Positions 1 through 5,197 of a DNA stretch of 5,435 nucleotides are shown here, in pieces. The notes beneath the pieces are model-generated. The model worked only from the letters and a program-made list of their open reading frames with translations, did no database searches and had not been told where the DNA came from. The position numbers and the translations under genes are program-made. The stretch comes from an uncultured Cloacibacillus sp. (lineage in GTDB: Bacteria > Synergistota > Synergistia > Synergistales > Synergistaceae), in assembly GCA_900544635.1 (NCBI GenBank), contig UQVV01000136.1, positions 1 through 5,435 on the forward strand, written 5' to 3'. Each line of letters opens with the position of its first letter. Position 1 is the stretch's first letter.

Positions 1-609
1 AATGTTTGCTGCGGTCGAGTTGTTAATGTTGTAACCACTCGCGGAACTATAAATACCGGTACAGTTATCAACTGCGCTGGTTCGTGGGCTCAAGAGATAT
101 CGGCGATGGTTGGCATAAAGATACCTAATTGGGCAGAGCGCCATCAGGTTCTGGTAACGGAGCCAGTCGAACCGGGCGTTTGCCCTGCCATGCTTATGAG
201 TATGAGCGGTAACTATTATGTTCAGCAGCGGCCAAACGGTTCAATCATAGCTGGAAGAGATTCGTCAAAAGAGAAAAAACTTGGTTATGCATTGAACGTT
301 AATGTCATGGCCGACACTGCGCAGATGGTTCTTAAACTGTTGCCTCGAACGAAAAATATTCGCGTAGTGCGTATGTGGTCAGGATATTACGACATGACGC
401 CAGATTGTGCTCCTATTATTGGGGAATCAGACGAGGTTCAGGGATTTTTCCATTTGACTGGCTTTTCAGGGCGTGGTTTTATGCTGTCGCCAGTGGCTGG
501 GCAGATGATGACATCTCTCATAAAAGGTGAGCCACCATTGATAGACCATTCAAAATTCAGTTACCATAGATTTGAAACCGGCGAGTTGTTCCAGGATTCT
601 CTCTCATAA
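1..609 (+). CDS. FAD-dependent oxidoreductase, DAO family (sarcosine oxidase beta-like), 5' partial
   Basis: The reading frame is open from base 1 and ends at TAA 607-609, so about 202 C-terminal residues are present; the Rossmann GxGxxG N-terminus lies outside the window. Seen directly: VINCAGSWA (encoded at about 67-93), the DAO-family segment that closes the FAD-binding part, then HQVLVTEP, a YYVQQRPNGSIIAGRD strand region, MTPDCAPIIGE, and GFSGRGFMLSPVAGQ near the C-terminus, which in the family lies against the flavin. This pattern matches the sarcosine oxidase beta, glycine oxidase and D-hydroxyproline dehydrogenase group, flavoenzymes that oxidise secondary or N-methyl amino acids. The exact substrate cannot be read from this half. 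An internal ATG at 106 is not the start, because family similarity continues upstream of it. The usual His of the SGHGF motif is Arg here. Codon use is more A/T-ending than in the downstream genes. A strong terminator follows 17 bases after the stop. Confidence 0.88.
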   Translation, partial: NVCCGRVVNVVTTRGTINTGTVINCAGSWAQEISAMVGIKIPNWAERHQVLVTEPVEPGVCPAMLMSMSGNYYVQQRPNGSIIAGRDSSKEKKLGYALNVNVMADTAQMVLKLLPRTKNIRVVRMWSGYYDMTPDCAPIIGESDEVQGFFHLTGFSGRGFMLSPVAGQMMTSLIKGEPPLIDHSKFSYHRFETGELFQDSLS

Positions 610-626
610 ATTATATCAATCAACAT

Positions 627-662
627 AAAAGCAGCCCTGAGATTGTTGCAGGGCTGCTTTTT
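627..662 (+). terminator. Rho-independent terminator after the DAO oxidoreductase, probably bidirectional
   Basis: A perfect 13-bp stem pairs 627-639 (AAAAGCAGCCCTG) with 649-661 around a 9-base loop, and a run of five T (658-662) follows on the plus strand. It begins 17 bases after the oxidoreductase stop. On the minus strand the same stem is followed by TTTT, so it can also stop transcripts of the converging flavoprotein gene, whose stop codon lies 35 bases away. Confidence 0.93.
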
Positions 663-696
663 AGTTTTCTACATGACGGAGTTACGCTGTATTTTT

Positions 697-1824
697 CTAC
701 CTCGCGGGCTCGAAGCTCGGCTCGCGCAGGCGGAAGTCGGAGACCAGCTCCTGCATGAGCTCTTTCACCCGCATTATGGATTTTACCTTCGAGACGTTGC
801 TTCCGCAGAAGAAGAGGCCGTTTTCCCAGTCTCCGCGGTAGGCGCTGACGAGCGCGTCGGCTATGCAGAAGGTCTCGTGCTGGAGCTTGCAGATGCAGTG
901 CGAGAGGCAGCCGGCGCGGCAGGTCATTTTTTCGAGCGTGTCGGAGAAGTAGCGTTCGAGCAGCGGGCTCATGATTGCGCGCCCGGGCAGGCCGCAGGGG
1001 CTCTTGAGCAGCACGACGTCGTCTTCGTTCGCGTTGATGTAGGCTTCCTTGAAGCGGTCGGAGGCGTCGCCCTCCTTGGTCGCGGCGAAGCGCGTGCCCA
1101 TCTGGACGCCGCTCGCGCCGAGCTCTATCGCTTCGTCGATGTCCTTCGAGTCCCAGATGCCGCCCGCCGCGACGACTGGAATGCTGAGGCCGAGCTCGCG
1201 GATGTATTTCACGAGCGCGGGGACGACTTCCTTGAGCGAGAATTTCTCGTCGAGCGCCTCTTCTTCATTGCGCGCGCCGAGGTGTCCGCCCGCGGTGTTG
1301 GGCGTCTCGACGACGAAGGCGTCGGGGATGCGGTTGTAGTGCTTGAGCCAGCGGCTGATGATGAGGCCCGCGGCTTTGACGCTGCTGACTATCGGGACGA
1401 GCGCCGTATCGGGGTGGCCCTCGGTGAGCTGCGGCAGCTTGAGCGGCAGCCCCGCGCCGGAGATGATGACGTCCGCGCCCGCCTCGCAGGAGGTGCGCAC
1501 GAGGTCTTCGTAGTCGCTGAGCGCGCACATGCAGTTGACCGCGATGACGCCGCCGTTCGAGGCTTCCTTCGCCTCTTTTATGTATCTCGCGAGGATCGTC
1601 TGGTTGTTTTCGCTGATTTTCTTCGGGCCGAGCGAGAGGTCGAAGCCGTCTGATGACGCGGCGAGGCCGACGGAGGCTATCGTGCCGATTCCGCCCTCGG
1701 CCGCGACCGCCGCCGCGAGCTTCGGGCCGGAGACCATGATGCCCATGCCGCCCTGTATTATGGGGTATTTAGGCTGGTGCTTGCCAATCTTTAATACCGG
1801 TAATTCTTTGTTTTTGATGGCCAT
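697..1824 (-). CDS. Nitronate monooxygenase family flavoprotein (2-nitropropane dioxygenase-like)
   Basis: Complete, 375 residues. It belongs to the FMN-dependent TIM-barrel family that includes nitronate monooxygenase and the enoyl-ACP reductase FabK. Visible motifs in order: QGGMGI (24-29) at the first barrel strand, VNCMC (96-100), SGAGLP (122-127), TAGGHLG (177-183) with His181 where nitronate monooxygenases have their catalytic base, AAGGIWD (219-225) and GASGVQMGTRF (236-246) for FMN phosphate binding. It is somewhat longer than FabK. A C-terminal cysteine group follows (Cys302, 306, 310, 312, 320), then a CIADAL and GDWENGLFFCG block. I recall similar Cys-bearing tails in anaerobe members annotated as nitronate monooxygenase, but the true substrate there is mostly untested. 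The start ATG (1824-1822) has a good AAAGGA ribosome site 7-8 bases upstream. The gene is divergent from the polymerase gene and converges on the 627-662 terminator. The cytoplasmic enzyme class is secure; nitronate oxidation itself is inferred. Confidence 0.9.
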   Translation of the reverse strand: MAIKNKELPVLKIGKHQPKYPIIQGGMGIMVSGPKLAAAVAAEGGIGTIASVGLAASSDGFDLSLGPKKISENNQTILARYIKEAKEASNGGVIAVNCMCALSDYEDLVRTSCEAGADVIISGAGLPLKLPQLTEGHPDTALVPIVSSVKAAGLIISRWLKHYNRIPDAFVVETPNTAGGHLGARNEEEALDEKFSLKEVVPALVKYIRELGLSIPVVAAGGIWDSKDIDEAIELGASGVQMGTRFAATKEGDASDRFKEAYINANEDDVVLLKSPCGLPGRAIMSPLLERYFSDTLEKMTCRAGCLSHCICKLQHETFCIADALVSAYRGDWENGLFFCGSNVSKVKSIMRVKELMQELVSDFRLREPSFEPAR

Positions 1825-1865
1825 TTTAAATTCCTTTCAGGATATTTATTTTCAAACCTCAATCA

Positions 1866-1910
1866 ATTCCACGCAATAGTGGAATACTGGATATGTTATT
1901 CCATAATTCC
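1866..1910. repeat. Cluster of four GGAAT/ATTCC half-sites, including a 7-bp inverted repeat
   Basis: ATTCC occurs on the plus strand at 1866-1870, 1898-1902 and 1906-1910, and its complement GGAAT at 1881-1885. The first two belong to a perfect 7-bp inverted repeat, ATTCCAC (1866-1872) and GTGGAAT (1879-1885), with a 6-base spacer. GGAATA (1881-1886) and TATTCC (1897-1902) form a second, wider dyad. The group overlaps the -10 region and start point of the flavoprotein gene's candidate promoter, so an operator for a dimeric regulator, or a leader hairpin, is plausible. No regulator is identifiable. Confidence 0.45.
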
Positions 1911-1921
1911 CGCTTTGACAA
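1893..1921 (-). promoter_or_regulatory. Candidate sigma-70-type promoter of the nitronate-monooxygenase-like gene
   Basis: On the minus strand, TTGTCA (1921-1916, one mismatch to TTGACA) is separated by 17 bases from TAACAT (1898-1893, two mismatches to TATAAT). Transcription would start near 1885 and give a leader of about 60 bases before the ATG at 1824. Position, spacing and the A+T-rich setting support it. The weak -10 leaves some doubt. Confidence 0.5.
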
Positions 1922-2003
1922 GTCTTATTCTGCATTTTCCGTATGTCCGCGGTTTTTGCCGAAAGCCGGTGCATTTCTAAAAGGTTGCGTAGCTTACTAA
2001 TTG

Positions 2004-2031
2004 TTGACAACGGCGGGCCGTTACGTAGAAT
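2004..2031 (+). promoter_or_regulatory. Promoter of the UmuC-like polymerase gene
   Basis: A perfect -35 TTGACA (2004-2009) is followed after 16 bases by TAGAAT (2026-2031, one mismatch to TATAAT). The predicted start near 2038 gives a leader of about 30 bases to the ribosome site and ATG 2070. The spacer contains a perfect dyad described in the next entry, which suggests repression at this promoter. Confidence 0.7.
2009..2022. promoter_or_regulatory. Candidate operator: perfect 6-2-6 dyad inside the polymerase promoter spacer
   Basis: AACGGC (2009-2014), GG, GCCGTT (2017-2022) is a perfect inverted repeat between the -35 and -10 boxes. A repressor bound here would block RNA polymerase. UmuC-type genes are usually under LexA control, so a lineage-specific LexA site is possible. 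It matches neither the E. coli CTGT-N8-ACAG box nor the Bacillus GAAC-N4-GTTC box. The dyad is seen; its function is inferred. Confidence 0.4.
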
Positions 2032-2054
2032 AGTCATATAACAGATTTCTTTAT

Positions 2055-2060
2055 GAGGTG
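2055..2060 (+). promoter_or_regulatory. Ribosome binding site that fixes the polymerase start at ATG 2070
   Basis: GAGGTG at 2055-2060 lies 9 bases before ATG 2070. The upstream in-frame GTG at 2058 lies inside this ribosome site and would have none of its own, so the four extra N-terminal residues it would add are not credible. Confidence 0.75.
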
Positions 2061-2069
2061 ATTTGTTAC

Positions 2070-3389
2070 ATGAAGAAGTACTCCGAGCGTTCTATCGGCC
2101 TTTGCGACTGCAACAATTTTTTCGTCTCCTGCGAGCGCCGCGAGGATCCGTCGCTCGTCTCGCGCCCCGTCGTCGTGCTGAGCGGCAACGACGGCTGCAT
2201 CGTCTCGCGCTCGGAGGAGGTGAAGGCTGCGGGGGTCGCGATGGGCGAGCCCTATTTCAAGGCGCGCGGCGTGCTGGAGCACATCGGCGCGGCGGTGCTG
2301 AGCGGGCGGCTCGGCCTCTACAATAAGATTTCGTCGGAGGTGATGGCCTGCCTTTCGCGCTTCACGGACACGATGGAGGTCTATTCGATAGACGAGGCTT
2401 TCATAAACCTAGCCATCGCCTCCGTGGATGACGCGGAGGCCTACTGCCGCGCGATACGCGCCGAGATATGGCGGCGCTGCGGGATTCCCGTCTCGCTCGG
2501 CATTTCGTCCACGAAGACGCTTGCGAAGCTCGCCTCGCACGTTGCTAAAAAGTCGCGCGCGGGCGTCTTCTGGCTCGACGCGGCGCACAGGGACGACGCG
2601 GCGTGGATGGGGGCCTTCCCCGCGGGCGAGGTCTGGGGCGTCGGGCGCAGGACGGCGGCGAAGCTCGCGCTGCGCGGGCGCGTGAACACAGCCGCGGAGC
2701 TGATGCGCGCCGACGATTTGTGGCTCAAGGAGAATTTCTCGATAAACACGCTCTACACGGCCTGGGAGCTGCGCGGCTTCCCGGCCTACCCGCTCGCGGC
2801 CAACCACGGCGCGGCGAAGTCCGTGCAGGTCTCGCGCTCATTCGGCGAGCCGGTCTACTCCTTCGACGAGCTTCTCGACGCCGTATCATACTTCACGATA
2901 TGCGCGGCGCGCCAGCTGCGCGGCATGAAGCAGCGCGCCTCGCGCATGGGGCTCTACCTTCGCACCAGCCCGTTCCATCGGGAAAATTTCTACTCCCGCT
3001 TTGAAGAATGTTCCTTCCGAGAGCCGCGCTCGCTCGACGCGGACTTCCTCGCCGCGGCGCGCGGGCTGCTTTCGCGCGTCTTCGAGGCGGGGCGGCCCTA
3101 CAAGAAGGCCGGAGTCCTGCTCTCCGGCTTCACGGACGTGAGCTGCGGCGTGCAGGGGCTTCTGTTCGACGGCGAAGAATCCGGCTCTCCGGCCGCGCAC
3201 CGCGCCGCGGAGACGGCGGACGCGCTCAACGCGGAATTCGGCCGCGTCGTCATAGCGCCCGCCGACAACTTCACCGCGCCCGAGAAGAGCGCGCGCTGGC
3301 ACCCGAGGCGCGAGCACAGCGCCGCGGCGGACGACGCGCGAGGCCGCCCGGCCCTGCCGCTCGGGCCGAAACGGCGCGTCAACTTCTGA
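2070..3389 (+). CDS. umuC: Y-family translesion DNA polymerase, UmuC-like (Pol V catalytic subunit type)
   Basis: 439 residues from ATG 2070; E. coli UmuC has 422. It inserts nucleotides opposite damaged template bases, normally as part of the SOS response. Palm and finger motifs are intact: CDCNNFFVSCE (12-22) carries the metal ligand Asp13 and a probable steric gate at Phe18, NDGCIVSRS (40-48) is the typical UmuC finger segment, YSIDEAF (105-111) carries Asp108 and Glu109, and ISSTKTLAKLA (145-155) follows. A thumb helix-hairpin-helix segment lies around 183-203 (GEVWGVGRRTAAKLA). The little finger spans about 250-355. QGLLF (362-366) sits where E. coli UmuC has its beta-clamp motif QLNLF. 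The last 70 residues resemble the DUF4113 tail of UmuC proteins (DALNAEFGR, WHPRREH) and end in a basic segment. No umuD, lexA or imuB partner lies in the window, so any accessory subunit must be elsewhere. Its own promoter with an internal dyad points to single-gene regulated expression. Confidence 0.93.
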   Translation: MKKYSERSIGLCDCNNFFVSCERREDPSLVSRPVVVLSGNDGCIVSRSEEVKAAGVAMGEPYFKARGVLEHIGAAVLSGRLGLYNKISSEVMACLSRFTDTMEVYSIDEAFINLAIASVDDAEAYCRAIRAEIWRRCGIPVSLGISSTKTLAKLASHVAKKSRAGVFWLDAAHRDDAAWMGAFPAGEVWGVGRRTAAKLALRGRVNTAAELMRADDLWLKENFSINTLYTAWELRGFPAYPLAANHGAAKSVQVSRSFGEPVYSFDELLDAVSYFTICAARQLRGMKQRASRMGLYLRTSPFHRENFYSRFEECSFREPRSLDADFLAAARGLLSRVFEAGRPYKKAGVLLSGFTDVSCGVQGLLFDGEESGSPAAHRAAETADALNAEFGRVVIAPADNFTAPEKSARWHPRREHSAAADDARGRPALPLGPKRRVNF

Positions 3390-3522
3390 CGACGCGGGGC
3401 CATGCCTCGCGCCGGAATACGCCCGCGAAACGATGAAACGCCGTAAAACGGTTAATAAAAGAGCGTAAACTGCTCAATCAATCCTGACTTTTCCGGCTTT
3501 CGCAAATTCCGCAAAGCTGTGG

Positions 3523-3557
3523 AAATCTCGCTTCGATGCGACGAGGCGGGATTTTTT
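3523..3557 (+). terminator. Rho-independent terminator downstream of the UmuC-like gene
   Basis: A 13-bp stem pairs 3523-3535 (AAATCTCGCTTCG) with 3542-3554 (CGAGGCGGGATTT), with two G-U wobbles and a 6-base loop ATGCGA. A run of six T (3552-3557) forms the end of the stem and the tail. It lies 133 bases after the polymerase stop codon. I see no gene in that 133-base stretch; a weak bulged hairpin is present at 3495-3518. Confidence 0.75.
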
Positions 3558-3561
3558 GTAT

Positions 3562-3578
3562 CCGCGCGCGGCGCGCGG
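3562..3578. repeat. All-G/C odd palindrome upstream of the -10 box
   Basis: CCGCGCGC (3562-3569), a central G, then GCGCGCGG (3571-3578) form a perfect 8-bp inverted repeat with one central base. It covers the position where a -35 box would lie for TATAAT 3588-3593. It could be a regulator site, but alternating GC sequence is common in this genome and may form palindromes by chance. Confidence 0.3.
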
Positions 3579-3587
3579 ACGCGGCTG

Positions 3588-3593
3588 TATAAT
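3588..3593 (+). promoter_or_regulatory. Candidate -10 element for the zinc-ribbon protein gene
   Basis: A perfect TATAAT at 3588-3593 lies just after the upstream terminator and 47 bases before the ATG at 3641, which is sensible promoter placement. No -35 box is recognisable. The expected -35 position falls in an all-G/C palindrome (3562-3578), so the promoter may be weak or activator-dependent. Confidence 0.45.
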
Positions 3594-3624
3594 GACGGCG
3601 CGCGCTATATGACATATCATTGGC

Positions 3625-3632
3625 AAAGGAGG
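3625..3632 (+). promoter_or_regulatory. Strong ribosome binding site of the zinc-ribbon protein gene
   Basis: AAAGGAGG is a near-perfect anti-16S match, 8 bases before ATG 3641. It decides the start of the 370-residue gene. Just upstream, ATATG-A-CATAT (3607-3617) is a short odd palindrome in the leader. Confidence 0.8.
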
Positions 3633-3640
3633 CGTAAAAA

Positions 3641-4753
3641 ATGCTTGAACACAAATGCCCGTCATGCGGGCGTTCAATCGGCTACGAGGGGCTCTGCTGG
3701 CTCTGCCGCGCGGAGGAAGACCGGCGCGAGGCGCAGGCCTGGAGTGCGGAACAGATTGCTGAAAAACAGCGGAAGATAACCCAAAATATAACGGCGCTCG
3801 ACGACTGGAAATCAGAGGAGACGAAAGACCTCTGGAGCCTGCTTTCATATCACGGCGCCGTAACGCCAGAGATGCAGCGCGCGGCGCTTGCGGCGGGCGT
3901 ATTCGACGTCGAGCAGCTCTATTGGCGCGCTCCGGCCGACGTGGGCGCGGGGCTGGCGAGGGTGCTGATGGAGGCGGATTCCCATGACGAGGCGGGTTGT
4001 CTTATGTGCTGTCTTGCGATGCAGGGCGGGGACGAGGCTCTTTCGGCGCTGCTCGAACTTGAGCGGAACCCGCGCGCGTGGAGGAAAAAGCTCTACGCAG
4101 ACCCTTCCATATACGCCGAGTGCGGCGGATGGACGTTCGACAAAGAGGGACGGCGGCGCGAGCTTGTATTCGACCGCTGCATCCCGCTTGTAAAAGGAAC
4201 GCCCGGCGAGAACGAGCCGGCGCGGCTGATGCGCCCGCGCGAGGACTTCTGCCCGCACTGCGGCTGCCGCATGGTCGACGCCGTGATTCTCGACGGGCGC
4301 GACGAGCGGCTGCGCTTCCTCGGCGTGGACGGCGTGATAACGGCCGCCTGCTGTCCGAACTGCGTCGGCTTCGAAGAGGGCGGCGCTTTCACGCGCTTCA
4401 ACCCGCGCGGCGGAGGCGAGCCTCTGCCGAATGATCTGACGCTTGACGATTGGGGAAATTGTCTCGGCGACGAGGGGCTGGCGGAGCTTGTAAACAACAG
4501 ACTCGTCCTCGCTGAGCGCCATGTGCCGCCGTTCTACGGAGCGTACTACGAGGGCGTGAGCACGATAGGCGGCTTTGCGAACTGGATTCAGGACTGGCAG
4601 TACCTCGAATGCCCCGAGTGCGGCAGGCCGATGAAATATGCGGCGCAGATAGAGTGGGATATGCTCTTCGACGAATACGGCGGAGAGGGCACGCTCTACC
4701 TCGAAATCTGCCCCGACTGCCATATCGCGGGGCTGCTGCACCAGCAGACGTAG
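3641..4753 (+). CDS. Multi-zinc-ribbon protein with DUF1963/YwqG-like C-terminal region, function unknown
   Basis: 370 residues, no signal peptide or membrane segment, so probably cytoplasmic. Three sets of paired CxxC motifs are visible. The N-terminal ribbon is Cys6/Cys9 with Cys19/Cys22, a compact knuckle (CPSCG and LCWLC). The middle set is Cys204/Cys207 with Cys238/Cys241 (CPHC and CPNC). The C-terminal set is Cys324/Cys327 with Cys357/Cys360 (CPECG and CPDCH). Residues about 60-145 look helical, possibly HEAT-like. The end (IGGFANWIQDWQ, CPECGRPMKYAAQIEWD, GEGTLYLEICPDC, final HQQ) has the pattern of DUF1963/YwqG proteins, which often carry a GG-P-x-W-Q segment, a Cys pair and a QI-D strand. 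DUF1963-type proteins have no established enzyme activity and sometimes occur near polymorphic toxin or immunity genes; none is seen here. It stands alone between a terminator and a broken permease. It is certainly coding; the family link is my pattern recognition. Confidence 0.85.
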   Translation: MLEHKCPSCGRSIGYEGLCWLCRAEEDRREAQAWSAEQIAEKQRKITQNITALDDWKSEETKDLWSLLSYHGAVTPEMQRAALAAGVFDVEQLYWRAPADVGAGLARVLMEADSHDEAGCLMCCLAMQGGDEALSALLELERNPRAWRKKLYADPSIYAECGGWTFDKEGRRRELVFDRCIPLVKGTPGENEPARLMRPREDFCPHCGCRMVDAVILDGRDERLRFLGVDGVITAACCPNCVGFEEGGAFTRFNPRGGGEPLPNDLTLDDWGNCLGDEGLAELVNNRLVLAERHVPPFYGAYYEGVSTIGGFANWIQDWQYLECPECGRPMKYAAQIEWDMLFDEYGGEGTLYLEICPDCHIAGLLHQQT

Positions 4754-4763
4754 GGGCGGATAA

Positions 4764-5060
4764 CGGCGCGGCGCGGGGGCCGCGGGGCCGCTCTACGCGG
4801 CCTTTCCGATAGCCGCCATGCTTCTCAAAAAAGGCGCGTCGTTTTTCAATGTGTTTTTGTTTCTCGGCGCGTGGTCTACGACGAAGATTCCGCAGATGCT
4901 CTTCGAAATTTCACAGCTCGGCGCAAGGTTCGCGGCGGCGCGCTTTGCGCTGAACCTTGCCGTAATCGCGCTGATCGCCCTGCTGATGGACAAAACGGCG
5001 GGCGCGCGGGAGAGGGCGGAGATTCTGAGGCGCGCGGATGAAATGTCCGAAAAACGCTAA
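4764..5060 (+). pseudogene. C-terminal remnant of a DUF318/ArsP_1-type permease
   Basis: The frame is open from just after TAA 4761-4763 to TAA 5058-5060. It reads GPLYAAFPIAAMLLKKG, then FLGAWSTTKIPQMLFEIS, LGARFAAARFALNL and a hydrophobic AVIALIALLMDK, ending in a charged tail. This is the pattern of the last two to three transmembrane segments of UPF0718/DUF318 permeases (YraQ and ArsP relatives), inner-membrane proteins of roughly 300 residues with two similar halves. The similarity runs upstream past the first ATG (4818), which has no ribosome site, so that ATG does not mark a real start. The N-terminal part is absent: the frame begins 11 bases after the preceding gene's stop, leaving no room for it. 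The best reading is a 5'-truncated gene left by a deletion or rearrangement. A functional small membrane protein of 80 residues from ATG 4818 is possible but less likely. Confidence 0.72.
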
Positions 5061-5126
5061 ATCATGCGCCGTGACGCTGCGTTTCTGCGCGCGCCGCGTT
5101 TTGCCGCGAACGGGACGGCGATACGA

Positions 5127-5167
5127 AACGGGCCGGAGCTCTGCGGTTTCCCGCGCTCCGGCCCGTT
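5127..5167. terminator. GC-rich hairpin between convergent genes, probable terminator of the rubrerythrin transcript
   Basis: AACGGGCCGGAGC (5127-5139) pairs with GCTCCGGCCCGTT (5155-5167), a perfect 13-bp stem. Inside it, GCGG (5143-5146) pairs with CCGC (5151-5154) around a TTTC tetraloop. It lies between the permease remnant and the minus-strand rubrerythrin, 30 bases beyond the latter's stop. Neither side has a proper T tract, so it is a weak intrinsic terminator or an mRNA-end stabiliser. Confidence 0.55.
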
Positions 5168-5197
5168 GCTTCTTCGGTTGCGCTTATTTCGTAAAAA

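Noticed and set aside
643..1653. 336-residue plus-strand open frame
   Set aside because: It is the antisense shadow of the minus-strand flavoprotein; its protein is low-complexity Ala/Arg/Glu/Val-rich with no family motif.
1915..1920. Plus-strand TTGACA as a second promoter for the polymerase
   Set aside because: No acceptable -10 lies 16-18 bases downstream; the TTGACA at 2004-2009 with TAGAAT is much better.
1852..2037. 61-residue minus-strand frame in the divergent intergenic region
   Set aside because: It overlaps both candidate promoters and the half-site cluster, has no recognisable ribosome site or family, and its composition is that of intergenic DNA.
2058..2069. GTG at 2058 as start of the polymerase
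   Set aside because: The GTG lies inside the GAGGTG ribosome site that serves ATG 2070.
3495..3518. Hairpin GGCTTT-c-GC with GCAAAGCT
   Set aside because: It has a bulge and a G-U end, and no T tract follows; too weak to call as a terminator.
3845..4741. 298-residue minus-strand open frame
   Set aside because: It is opposite the zinc-ribbon gene, rich in Arg/Ala/Val/His without motifs, and has no ribosome site; a G+C-rich codon artefact.
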